A DNA stretch of 64,000 bases from Oscillospiraceae bacterium. GTDB taxonomy: Bacteria; Bacillota; Clostridia; Oscillospirales; Oscillospiraceae. The notes beneath the pieces were generated by a model. It saw nothing but the letters and a program-made list of their open reading frames with translations, was not told the origin of the DNA and made no database searches. The stretch is taken from the NCBI GenBank assembly GCA_017434755.1, contig JAFRER010000003.1, positions 186,001 to 250,000 of the forward strand. Reading direction: 5' to 3'. Both the position numbers and the translations under genes were made by a program. Shown here piece after piece: positions 44,926-53,432 of the stretch. The stretch's first letter is position 1; the number at the start of each line of letters is the position of its first letter.

Positions 44926-46044
44926 TCACACAGTCACATGTTCCAGGACTTTATCCGCAATTATCCTCGCTGAATCGGGGACACAGAAAGAATGCATCGC
45001 AGAAGACATCGCCTCCATCTTCTCCGGAGAAGACAGAATGGATCCAATCGTATCCAGAAGAACCTCCGGCGAGAAAGTCCCCTCACGCAGGACCACAGCC
45101 GCGCCTTTGGCTTCGAAAACTCTTGCATTCTTATCCTGATGATTGTTTACAACATTAGGTGACGGAACAATAATGGCAGGTTTCCCGAGATATGCAAGCT
45201 CCGCCAGTGTGGAGGCTCCGGCACGGCAGATCACAAGTCCGGCAGCATGCAGATAAAGAGGGAGATCATACACGAAATCCTTTAAAATGAAATACCGCTC
45301 CCGGATCACGCGAAGATCCGATTCGCTGATATGCTTATACTGATCATAATACCTTTTGCCGGTGACATGCAGCATGATGTATTTCTTTTCGGGCATGATC
45401 CGGACGATCTTTGAGAATACCTCGTTCATAAAGCCGGATCCGAGAGAACCCCATACGGAGACTATAAGCGGGAGATCCGCGGAAGTCCCGAGCCGGTCAA
45501 AGGCATCAGCCGGATCGGCCGAATCATCAAACTGCACTCTGACGGGAGTCCCGGTATACTCGGCTTTTCCGTCCTTATAATACCGGATACTTTCGCGGTA
45601 TCCTGTGAATACTTTCTTTACAAAATGCGAAAGCATCCTTGTAGTCAGCCCAGGTTCGGAATTGCTTTCATGAACGAACGCCGGTATACCCAGAAGCCAG
45701 GCGGCAAAGATAACGGGAAAACAAACATATCCGCCTGTGCCGATAACGGCGTCCGGGCGGAATTGCTTTATCAGCCTGCGTGATTTGAAAAGCGATGAAA
45801 GTACATTGAATACAGTTTTAATGTTATGGACAATGTCCTTTGGCTTTTTTCCCCTGCTGAGGTTCGTAACAGGCACCGCTTTGATCGGATAACCGCATTT
45901 CGGTACAATATCCATTTCCATCATGCCGTCGGCACCGATGAATAGATACTCCGCATCCGGTATTATTTTCGTGATCTCTTCGGCGATAGAGACAGCCGGA
46001 TAAATATGGCCGCCTGTACCGCCGCATGTAAACAGAATTCTCAT
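44926..46044 (-). CDS. murG: Lipid II synthase MurG
   Basis: 372 residues. GT-B glycosyltransferase with GGTGGHIYPAV, the first-domain HESNSEPGLTTR, and the donor-binding GASTLAELAYLGKPAIIVPSP. Adds GlcNAc to lipid I at the inner face of the membrane. ATG 46044 has only a weak ribosome site; GTG 46053 is an alternative. Confidence 0.96.
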   Translation of the reverse strand: MRILFTCGGTGGHIYPAVSIAEEITKIIPDAEYLFIGADGMMEMDIVPKCGYPIKAVPVTNLSRGKKPKDIVHNIKTVFNVLSSLFKSRRLIKQFRPDAVIGTGGYVCFPVIFAAWLLGIPAFVHESNSEPGLTTRMLSHFVKKVFTGYRESIRYYKDGKAEYTGTPVRVQFDDSADPADAFDRLGTSADLPLIVSVWGSLGSGFMNEVFSKIVRIMPEKKYIMLHVTGKRYYDQYKHISESDLRVIRERYFILKDFVYDLPLYLHAAGLVICRAGASTLAELAYLGKPAIIVPSPNVVNNHQDKNARVFEAKGAAVVLREGTFSPEVLLDTIGSILSSPEKMEAMSSAMHSFCVPDSARIIADKVLEHVTV

Positions 46045-46084
46045 TTGAAGCACCGAAAAAATCAGGTATGAATACGGATCCTGT

Positions 46085-47092
46085 TCAATAGCGTCTCATA
46101 ATACCCAGAAACGACAGTACGGCAAACAGCAGAGAAACAGAAGTGAAAAGAGCAAAAAGTTCTTTTTCTTTCCATTTTTTTCCTGTCCAGCCTCCCAATT
46201 CCAGATGGTGATGGAACGGGGCCATCCGGAATACGCGTTTTCCGTGAGACAGCTTGTAATATCCGACCTGGATGATATCGGAGAGTGTCTCGATGATATA
46301 CATGATACCCAGTGTTAGAAGGATCAGCGGCATATCATATACGAAAGCCATGGCGGCGACCGCACCGCCGAGGAAGAGAGAGCCCGTGTCTCCCATGAAT
46401 ACTTTAGCGGGATTGAAATTATAGATCAGAAAGGCGAAAAGGCCGCCGAGCATGGCAGATGCAAATATCCCGGCCTCCAAAAACTTGTCTCCCCAAAGGA
46501 AAGCAACTGCCACAAAGAAAAGAAATACGGGGATGGAGGTACCGGTTGCCAGCCCGTCAACTCCGTCCGTAATATTCACCGCGTTAACGGTCCCCACGAT
46601 GGCAAAAGCAGATATGACAATATAAAGCCAGATCGGAATATATACCGAAACATTAAAAAACGGGATATAAAGGTGCGAAGAAATATACTCGAGCCTGATC
46701 ATGAAAAAGATGTATATGAAAGCCGCAACAAGCTGGAGAGCAAGCTTCACCCATCCGGAAAGGCCGAGATTCGCCTTATGCTTCAGTTTCTCCCAGTCGT
46801 CAAGGAAACCGATCGCGCCGAAAACGAGCGCAAATGCAAATATGAACAGATGGACAAGTCTTCCCTGTAGGATGGATTGGAAACCGGCTGTCATGCAGGC
46901 AATGAAAATTCCCAGAATGAACATCACGCCGCCCATTGTCGGCGTACCGCGCTTGTTCTCGTGCCAGTAAGGTCCTATTTCCTTGATCTCCTGTCCGAAT
47001 TTCTGCTTTACGAGCCAGGGAATATATATTTTCCCGAAAGCATAGGCACATACAAAAGAAATGCAGAATGCAAGTATCAGTCTGACAGTCAT
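46085..47092 (-). CDS. mraY: Phospho-MurNAc-pentapeptide translocase MraY
   Basis: 335 residues, ten membrane helices. Active-site motifs: KRGTPTMGG, FLDDWEKLKHKANLGL, NAVNITDGVDGLA, NFNPAKVFMGDTGSL and FHHHLELGGW. Makes lipid I from UDP-MurNAc-pentapeptide and undecaprenyl phosphate. Overlaps the murE stop (ATGA). Confidence 0.97.
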   Translation of the reverse strand: MTVRLILAFCISFVCAYAFGKIYIPWLVKQKFGQEIKEIGPYWHENKRGTPTMGGVMFILGIFIACMTAGFQSILQGRLVHLFIFAFALVFGAIGFLDDWEKLKHKANLGLSGWVKLALQLVAAFIYIFFMIRLEYISSHLYIPFFNVSVYIPIWLYIVISAFAIVGTVNAVNITDGVDGLATGTSIPVFLFFVAVAFLWGDKFLEAGIFASAMLGGLFAFLIYNFNPAKVFMGDTGSLFLGGAVAAMAFVYDMPLILLTLGIMYIIETLSDIIQVGYYKLSHGKRVFRMAPFHHHLELGGWTGKKWKEKELFALFTSVSLLFAVLSFLGIMRRY

Positions 47093-48540
47093 CTGTCTTT
47101 TCCTTTCAGATAGGAAGAAACTATTTCTCTTTCATCCATGTGGTGCTTGACATGGCCGATTATCTGGTAATCCTCATGCCCTTTTCCGGCAAGTAATATT
47201 ACATCACCGCGTGCAGCATTGTCAATTGCCCAATGGATCGCCTCGATCCTGTCGCTTATAACCGTGTACGGCGTATTATAAGCATATACGCCGGGCATGA
47301 TATCATGGATGATCTCGATAGGATCTTCGGTTCTCGGATTATCGCTTGTAACGATGCACAGATCGGATAATTCCGCTGCAACAGAGCCCATTATGCTCCT
47401 TTTTGTCCTGTCCCGGTCTCCCCCGCATCCGAACAGGGTGATCAACCGGCCTTTTGTCAGAGGCCTCAGCGTGTTCAGGACATTTTTCAACGCATCCGGT
47501 GTATGGGCATAGTCGATGATAACCGTAAAATCTTCTTCCGAATCAACGATCTCCAGCCTGCCCTTCACACCTTTCGCGCTGCAGAGAGCGTCGCAGCAGG
47601 AATTGAAATCAAGCCCGGCCGAACAGCATACGGCAAGAGCTCCGAGTGCATTGTGCACGGAAAACAGTCCCGGGATCGGGATATGCACATTCCTGCATTC
47701 ATTCTTATAATGAACGGTGAAAGAAGCGCCTTTTTCCGTACAGAGGATTTCATCCGCATAATACTCTGCCGAACTGTCCTGGATCGAATAGGTGTTCACC
47801 ATACAGGAAAGGCCGTCCAGAAAATAGGATGACCACTCGTCATCAAGATTTATGCATGCCGTGTTGCAGCAGCTGAAAAGCTTCTTTTTTGATGCTGCGT
47901 AATCATCCATTGATTTATGAAAGTCCAGATGATCCTGTGTGAGGTTTGTAAACTCAGCCACATCAAAACGGATCCCGGCCACTCTGTCGAGTTTGAGGGA
48001 ATGCGAGGAGACCTCCATGATCACATAGCTGCAGCCTGCATCATTCATTTCCGCAAGAAGTTTCTGGAGTTCAAAGCTTTCCGGTGTTGTATGCTCCGTA
48101 GGAATGATCTCGCTGCCTATCAGATTGTTGATCGTTCCTACCAGACCTGTCTTTGCTCCGGTGCATTCTTCGATGATATGTTTCAGCAGATAGCTTGTCG
48201 TTGTTTTCCCGTTTGTGCCGGTAAGACCGATCACGGTCATTTTTCCAGCCGGATCGTCAAAAAAGTTCTTGCTTGCGATTGCAAGCGCATAACGCGAATT
48301 GTCGGTAACAACGAAGCTGCATTCACATTGCGGCTTTCTTTCACACAGGATCACGGCCGCACCGTTCTTCAAAGCAGCTTCTATGTATTTATGCCCATCC
48401 GTTTCAAATCCGGATATGGCAACAAAAATATCACCCGGCTGTGTCTTTCTCGAATCATAGCTTATTCCGCCGATCTCCGTCTGCGGCTTGGCATTTGACT
48501 CGATCACCTTAATTCCGCCAAGAATTTTGCTCAGAAGCAT
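47089..48540 (-). CDS. murE: UDP-MurNAc-L-Ala-D-Glu:meso-DAP ligase
   Basis: 483 residues. Mur ligase: ISYDSRKTQPGDIFVA, ATP loop GLTGTNGKTTTSYLL, and the C-terminal DNPR motif (TSDNPRTEDP), which marks meso-diaminopimelate specificity rather than Lys. Adds the third residue of the stem peptide. The start lies three bases after the rsmH stop. Confidence 0.96.
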   Translation of the reverse strand: MLLSKILGGIKVIESNAKPQTEIGGISYDSRKTQPGDIFVAISGFETDGHKYIEAALKNGAAVILCERKPQCECSFVVTDNSRYALAIASKNFFDDPAGKMTVIGLTGTNGKTTTSYLLKHIIEECTGAKTGLVGTINNLIGSEIIPTEHTTPESFELQKLLAEMNDAGCSYVIMEVSSHSLKLDRVAGIRFDVAEFTNLTQDHLDFHKSMDDYAASKKKLFSCCNTACINLDDEWSSYFLDGLSCMVNTYSIQDSSAEYYADEILCTEKGASFTVHYKNECRNVHIPIPGLFSVHNALGALAVCCSAGLDFNSCCDALCSAKGVKGRLEIVDSEEDFTVIIDYAHTPDALKNVLNTLRPLTKGRLITLFGCGGDRDRTKRSIMGSVAAELSDLCIVTSDNPRTEDPIEIIHDIMPGVYAYNTPYTVISDRIEAIHWAIDNAARGDVILLAGKGHEDYQIIGHVKHHMDEREIVSSYLKGKDR

Positions 48541-48543
48541 TCT

Positions 48544-49485
48544 TCAGATATCTCCGATCTTTTCTGCGACACGAAGCTTTGCACTTCTTGATCGCGGGTT
48601 TTCAAGCAGTTCCTTTTCGGACGGAACCACAGGCTTTTTCGTGACGCTCTTCAGCGTCTGTCTGAATCCGCATACACATACGGGCAGATCTCTCGGGCAG
48701 GTGCATCCGTTCTCTCTTGAGGCAATCCCGAGCTTGATAATCCTGTCCTCAAGCGAATGAAAGCTGATAACGCATATACGGCCGCCTGTTTTCAGTCTGT
48801 CGGGTGCCGTACTGATCATTTTCTGAACAGAACCAAGTTCGTCATTTACGGCGATCCTGATCGCCTGAAAAGTCCGTTTGGCGGGATGCTGCTTTTCTCT
48901 CAGGGCTGCAGCCGGCATTGCTTCTCTGATCACGTCAACAAGCTCAAAAGTAGTTTTGATCGGAGCCTTTTCCCTGCGTTCCGCTATAGCCTCGGCTATT
49001 CGTCCGGAATATCTCTCTTCCCCGTATTTCCAAAGGATGGACTTTATCTCTTCCTCAGACCAGAGATTAACGACATCATATGCCGTAAGCCCACTATCGG
49101 TATCCATGCGCATATCCAGCGGTGCGTTCCGGCTGTATGAAAACCCTCTGAAACCGTCATCCAGCTGCGGAGATGATACGCCGAGATCAAAAAGCATCCC
49201 ATCCACGGAGTCTATTCCGAGCTTGTCCAGTATTTCGCAGATGTTTCCGAAATCATCATGGACAAGGATCAGCCTGTCGGAATACGAATCGAATTTCTCT
49301 CTCCCCGTTTCAATCGCATAATTGTCTTTATCTATGCCTATCAGTCTGCCGTGATCAAGTCGCTTGAGGATCTGCTCGGAGTGTCCTCCCATGCCGAAGG
49401 TACCGTCTACATAGATGCCGTCTTTATGAATATTCAGATACTCAACCGTTTCATTGAGCAGAACAGAATAATGCCTTGGATCCAA
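48544..49485 (-). CDS. rsmH: 16S rRNA (cytosine-1402-N4)-methyltransferase
   Basis: 313 residues. Motifs HYSVLLNETVEYL, VDGTFGMGGHSEQIL (SAM site), FDLGVSSPQLD and RTFQAIRIAVNDEL. Methylates N4 of C1402 in 16S rRNA. The TTG at 49485 is chosen because GGAGGAA stands seven bases upstream and the family N-terminus begins just after. ATG 49512 would put the ribosome site inside the gene and lies in the tail of a terminator. First gene of the dcw cluster; mraZ is absent. Confidence 0.95.
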   Translation of the reverse strand: MDPRHYSVLLNETVEYLNIHKDGIYVDGTFGMGGHSEQILKRLDHGRLIGIDKDNYAIETGREKFDSYSDRLILVHDDFGNICEILDKLGIDSVDGMLFDLGVSSPQLDDGFRGFSYSRNAPLDMRMDTDSGLTAYDVVNLWSEEEIKSILWKYGEERYSGRIAEAIAERREKAPIKTTFELVDVIREAMPAAALREKQHPAKRTFQAIRIAVNDELGSVQKMISTAPDRLKTGGRICVISFHSLEDRIIKLGIASRENGCTCPRDLPVCVCGFRQTLKSVTKKPVVPSEKELLENPRSRSAKLRVAEKIGDI

Positions 49486-49509
49486 AGCCGTTCCTCCGGG
49501 AATAATAAA

Positions 49510-49544
49510 CATGAAAATAGCCGGAATTATAAGTTCCGGCTATT
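49510..49544 (-). terminator. Terminator just ahead of rsmH
   Basis: Eleven-base perfect stem (49516-49526 with 49534-49544), seven-base loop, TTTTC then ATG on the minus strand. Ends transcripts from the coiled-coil gene; since no promoter fits between it and rsmH, it may act as an attenuator of the dcw cluster. Confidence 0.8.
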
Positions 49545-49558
49545 CGTCTTTTTAAGTT

Positions 49559-50122
49559 TCAGGACCTTTCCTTGGGATTGATCATTTCAGGTCTGACCTG
49601 TTTCGGTGCCTGCTCCTGCGGCTGCTGAGGTCTTCTCTGGGGCTGCTGTTGAGCGGGTTTAACAGATGAGCCGGCTGATGTGAATGCCGTGTGTGCCGAT
49701 TTGATCGATTTTAAGGATTCATTCAGACTGAATTCGGCCTTTTTCATAAGATCATCAACAAATTCGCTTGCTACTCTTCTGAGCTCTTTCGATTTTGCTT
49801 CTGCGGAAGAGATCATCTCGGCACTTCTGGATCTCGCTTCCTGCATAATCTCCTGTTCTTCGACAAGCTTCTTTGCCTTCTCCTCAGCGCTTTTCCTTAA
49901 GGCCTCAGCCTCTTTCTTGGCATTTCCGATAAACTCATCACGTGCCGCTACAAGCCGTTTTGATTCGGCAAGGGAAGACGGAAGATTCGCTTTGATCTCA
50001 TTGATTATCTCTATTGCTTTTTCACGCTCGATGATGCATCTGTCATTCCCGAGGGGAACACGGTATGCCTCGCTGATCATACCGTACAGGATGTCTAAAA
50101 GTTCTATCACGTCATTTTCCAT
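49559..50122 (-). CDS. Coiled-coil protein of unknown function
   Basis: 187 residues. Residues about 45-135 are a long charged coiled coil (repeats of E, K and A; VAARDEFIGNAKKEAEALRK and similar), followed by a Gln/Pro-rich tail (about 155-175) and a short end. The N-terminal MENDVIELLDILYGMISEA resembles the start of small DivIVA-like or V-ATPase H-like coiled-coil proteins found between coaD and cell-wall genes in Clostridia. A structural or membrane-associated scaffold role near the dcw genes is inference. The start overlaps the coaD stop by 11 bases. Confidence 0.6.
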   Translation of the reverse strand: MENDVIELLDILYGMISEAYRVPLGNDRCIIEREKAIEIINEIKANLPSSLAESKRLVAARDEFIGNAKKEAEALRKSAEEKAKKLVEEQEIMQEARSRSAEMISSAEAKSKELRRVASEFVDDLMKKAEFSLNESLKSIKSAHTAFTSAGSSVKPAQQQPQRRPQQPQEQAPKQVRPEMINPKERS

Positions 50123-50615
50123 TGCTGTTCCTCCATAATTCTGCTTTTTTTTCTATATCGGTAATAATCTCATTCGGTACGAGACCGGTCAGATCAGCGC
50201 CGTACTTCGACATCTCCCGTACAACACTTGAACTGAGAAATGTATATTTTTCACTTGAAGGAATAAAAAGCGTTTCAAGCCGTTTATTTATCCGCTTATT
50301 GACCAGATCCATCTGGAACTCGTACTCAAAGTCGGAAGCGGCACGAAGACCTTTTACAATAACACCGTGATCGAAATTTAAAGCATATTCGGCAAGCAGT
50401 CCCGAGTAATAATCTACTCTGACATTCGGAAACCTGGCGACCGAACGGCTGATCATATCGAGCCTTTCTTCTACCGTGAACATCGTTGTGTTCTTTGACG
50501 CGTTGTTGAGAATACAGACAACCACTTCATCAAATGTCCTGGATGCTCTGCGTATGATATTCAGATGTCCCAATGTGATCGGATCGAAACTTCCGGGACA
50601 GATTGCCGTAATCAT
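50112..50615 (-). CDS. coaD: Phosphopantetheine adenylyltransferase
   Basis: 167 residues. Nucleotidyltransferase with GSFDPITLGHLNII at the N-terminus and FLSSSVVREMS near 130. Makes dephospho-CoA. ATG 50615 is chosen so that the conserved MITAICPGSFDP begins the protein. Located 19 bases after rsmD, the usual Firmicute pair. Confidence 0.96.
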   Translation of the reverse strand: MITAICPGSFDPITLGHLNIIRRASRTFDEVVVCILNNASKNTTMFTVEERLDMISRSVARFPNVRVDYYSGLLAEYALNFDHGVIVKGLRAASDFEYEFQMDLVNKRINKRLETLFIPSSEKYTFLSSSVVREMSKYGADLTGLVPNEIITDIEKKAELWRNSNGK

Positions 50616-50634
50616 CTGAAATGATCTCTCTTTC

Positions 50635-51168
50635 CTAACTGCGGGAAAACAGACTGAGCTTAACACTGCCGTATACATAGCTCCTTAACGGATAATACGG
50701 AGGTTCCGGCTGGCCTATTTCCCTTTCGGCTCTTGACTCGAAGACAATTATACCACCCTTGTTCAATATGTCAAACAAATTGATGTATTTCATAACGATT
50801 TCGTAATAATCAGAGTCATAAGGAGGGTCAACGAACACAATATCGAACTTTTCACCTCTCTGCAGGAATGCTGCAGCATCCGAGAGTATAACCTCAGCCG
50901 TGAAACCGCACTTTTTCAGATTCTCTCTTATGATCCTCAACGCATCACGGCTTTCATCGACAAATACGGCGCTTGCTGCACCGCGGCTCAGACACTCTAT
51001 GCCGAGTTGCCCGGAACCGGCGAATAGATCGAGTACTTTCCTGCCGGCTATATCAAACTGTATTATGTTGAACAGAGATTCTTTTACGTTATCGGTGGTC
51101 GGACGGATATCATTCCCGTCCGGTGACAGAAGTTTCCTGCCTCTGGCAGTTCCCGAGATAACTCTCAT
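50635..51168 (-). CDS. rsmD: 16S rRNA (guanine-966-N2)-methyltransferase
   Basis: 177 residues. MRVISGTARGRKL start, RPTTDNVKESLFNI, SAM loop LDLFAGSGQLGIECLSRGA, and catalytic FVDPPYDSDYY. Methylates N2 of G966. Lies between uvrC and coaD. Confidence 0.96.
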   Translation of the reverse strand: MRVISGTARGRKLLSPDGNDIRPTTDNVKESLFNIIQFDIAGRKVLDLFAGSGQLGIECLSRGAASAVFVDESRDALRIIRENLKKCGFTAEVILSDAAAFLQRGEKFDIVFVDPPYDSDYYEIVMKYINLFDILNKGGIIVFESRAEREIGQPEPPYYPLRSYVYGSVKLSLFSRS

Positions 51169-51179
51169 ACCATAACCCT

Positions 51180-52991
51180 TTACCTGTTTTCATGAAAATA
51201 ATCGAATACGGAAGCAGCCGCTGAAGACGGCAGCACCTCTTTCAGATCATCGACGGAAGCACTTTTCACTGCCTTTACTGTCTTAAAGCGATCTATAAGG
51301 AGCGCTTTTCTTTTTTTTCCGATACCGGGGATCTGATCGAGAACGGAAGCAAACTGCTCGTTCCGGATCGTTTTCTGATATTCTATTGCAGCTCTGTGGG
51401 TCTCTTCCTGAATGCTCCCGATGAAAGCGAACAGCTCCATATCCGCCGCAATGTCAACTTCAAGGCCGGCCGGGGATACCAGCGCCCTGGTCCTGTGTCT
51501 GTCATCTTTTACCATACCGAACACAACGGTCTCAAGTTCGAGTGCCTTAATGGCCTCCGCCGCGGCCGAAGCCTGCTCGGTTCCGCCGTCGATGAGAACC
51601 AGATCCGGCATTTCGGCAAAGGAGTGATCATCTTTTTTGCGGTATTCATTAAACCGCCTTCCGATACAGGCCCCCATGCTTTCAATGTCGTTCTGGACGC
51701 GTTGCTCTCTGAAGCGGAATTTCCGATAGTTCTTTTTGCTTTTCTTCCCGTCGATGAATACCGTCATCACCGCAACGATTCCTGAATTCCCAAGGTTTGA
51801 GATGTCATATGCTTCTATCCTGTGCGGAACTCCGGAAAGACCGAGTTTCGTCTGTAAACCGCGGAGGATCCGCAGATTTCTGTTTTCTGAGGATATGATC
51901 CTCTTTATCTCCTCTTCCGAATTCAGAACGGCGTAGTCAAGGAGGCGGCGCCTGTCCCCGCGCTTCGGGCACAGTATCTCGACCTTTCTGCCAGCGCTTT
52001 TGCTCAGAAATTCTTCCAGTTCGCTCCTGCTTTCATCGATCGAATCAACAAGTATCAGGCGTGGAATAATCGATCCCGCAGAAGAATAATACTGTCCGAT
52101 AAAAGACGCCACAGCTTCAGTATCCGATTCGACAGGCTCGTCGGTAATCTCCATATGCTTGCTGACAAGTGTCCCCTCCGTATAGCTCAAGACGGTAAAG
52201 CAGCTTCTGTATCCTCTTGCAAACCCCACAGCGTCAAGATCTGCACACCGGACAGACAGCACTCTCTGCTTATGTGCCAGAAGCTTTATGAGGGTGATCC
52301 TGTCTCTGATTTCTGCTGCTTTTTCAAAGTTCAGTGCTTCCGATTCCGTTTTCATCCGGTTTTCAAGCTCCTCAAGAAGAATGCCGGACTTTCCCTGCAG
52401 TATCTTGACGGTCTGTTCGATACGCGATAAGTATTCCTCACCGTCCGGTTCCCCTGAACACCAGCCGGCGCATTTTTTCATATGATAATTCAGGCAGGGC
52501 CTTCCCGAACCTATGTCACGGGGAAATTTTCTGCTGCAATCCGGCAGAAGGAACGCTTTCTTTATCTCTTCTATGATACTGCGGCTGTTTTTCCTTCCTC
52601 CGAACGGGCCAAAGTATAATGCACCGTCATCTTTGCTTTTCTGGCTGATCGTTATATCCGGATAGGGGCTCATACTGTCTACTCTGATGAACGGATATGT
52701 CTTATCGTCTTTGAGAAGAATATTATAATGAGGCTTATGCTTCTTTATCAGCTGGTTTTCGAGAACGAGCGCCTCGAATTCGGAAGACACGATAATGACT
52801 TCAAAATCAGCGACTTTGCTTACCATGGCGGCCACCTTGCTCTCGTGTTCGCCATGAAAATAACTGCTCACCCTGTTTTTGAGCTTTTTTGCCTTTCCGA
52901 TATAAATGATCTGCCCTGAAGCATCCTTCATGATGTAAACACCGGGGAGGAGCGGCAGCTTATTCGATTTTTCCGATAATGTTTCAGTCAT
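51180..52991 (-). CDS. uvrC: Excinuclease ABC subunit C
   Basis: 603 residues. N-terminal GIY-YIG nuclease (PGVYIMKDASGQIIYIGKAKKLKNR), Cys-rich region, UVR domain (about 200-235), the RNase H-like 5' nuclease (EAYDISNLG, VLIDGGTEQ), and tandem helix-hairpin-helix motifs (DQIPGIGKKRKALLI). Incises damaged DNA with UvrAB. ATG 52991 fits the family; ATG 53006 touches the T run of the HPr terminator. Neither has a clear ribosome site. Confidence 0.96.
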   Translation of the reverse strand: MTETLSEKSNKLPLLPGVYIMKDASGQIIYIGKAKKLKNRVSSYFHGEHESKVAAMVSKVADFEVIIVSSEFEALVLENQLIKKHKPHYNILLKDDKTYPFIRVDSMSPYPDITISQKSKDDGALYFGPFGGRKNSRSIIEEIKKAFLLPDCSRKFPRDIGSGRPCLNYHMKKCAGWCSGEPDGEEYLSRIEQTVKILQGKSGILLEELENRMKTESEALNFEKAAEIRDRITLIKLLAHKQRVLSVRCADLDAVGFARGYRSCFTVLSYTEGTLVSKHMEITDEPVESDTEAVASFIGQYYSSAGSIIPRLILVDSIDESRSELEEFLSKSAGRKVEILCPKRGDRRRLLDYAVLNSEEEIKRIISSENRNLRILRGLQTKLGLSGVPHRIEAYDISNLGNSGIVAVMTVFIDGKKSKKNYRKFRFREQRVQNDIESMGACIGRRFNEYRKKDDHSFAEMPDLVLIDGGTEQASAAAEAIKALELETVVFGMVKDDRHRTRALVSPAGLEVDIAADMELFAFIGSIQEETHRAAIEYQKTIRNEQFASVLDQIPGIGKKRKALLIDRFKTVKAVKSASVDDLKEVLPSSAAASVFDYFHENR

Positions 52992-53008
52992 GGTTCTGTA
53001 AATCATAA

Positions 53009-53035
53009 AAAAACAAGGACGTGCAAAGCACGTCC
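53009..53035 (-). terminator. Terminator after the HPr gene, ending at uvrC
   Basis: Nine-base GC-rich stem around a TTT loop, followed on the minus strand by TTGTTTTTTT, then ATG 53006 of the uvrC frame. Confidence 0.85.
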
Positions 53036-53053
53036 TGATTGGTTTAGATAAAC

Positions 53054-53317
53054 TTATTCAGAGAAATCGGAATCGATCAGTTCAGACAAAGTGGTGATCG
53101 CTTCCTCTTCATCCGCGCCGTCAGCAATCAGCGTGATCGCAGTTCCTTTCACGATGCCGAGAGAAAGAACCCCAAGAAGGCTCTTCGCATTGACCCTGCG
53201 CTCTTCTTTCTCGACCCAGATGCTGCTTTTGAACTCGTTTGCCTTCTGAATAAAAAATGTCGCGGGTCTGGCATGAAGACCGACCTGATTATTGATGGTT
53301 ACTTCTTTCGAAATCAT
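53054..53317 (-). CDS. ptsH: HPr phosphocarrier protein
   Basis: 87 residues. The active-site His15 (GLHARPA) takes phosphate from enzyme I, and Ser46 (NAKSLLGVL) is the regulatory site for HPr kinase, so it is HPr rather than Crh. GAGGAGA precedes ATG 53317. No ptsI follows, unlike the usual ptsHI pair; uvrC is next. Confidence 0.92.
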   Translation of the reverse strand: MISKEVTINNQVGLHARPATFFIQKANEFKSSIWVEKEERRVNAKSLLGVLSLGIVKGTAITLIADGADEEEAITTLSELIDSDFSE

Positions 53318-53348
53318 AATAAAATATCTCCTCAATAATAGTGCATAT

Positions 53349-53377
53349 AAAATAGCAAATTTTGCATCAGACGTCAA
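53349..53377 (-). promoter_or_regulatory. Sigma-A promoter of the HPr gene
   Basis: TTGACG (53377-53372), 17-base spacer, TATTTT (53354-53349), about 32 bases before the ATG. Confidence 0.7.
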
Positions 53378-53432
53378 TATCCATTGAAAGTTTCGTTATT
53401 TTACACATTAATACAAAGAATTGGCGGAAATT

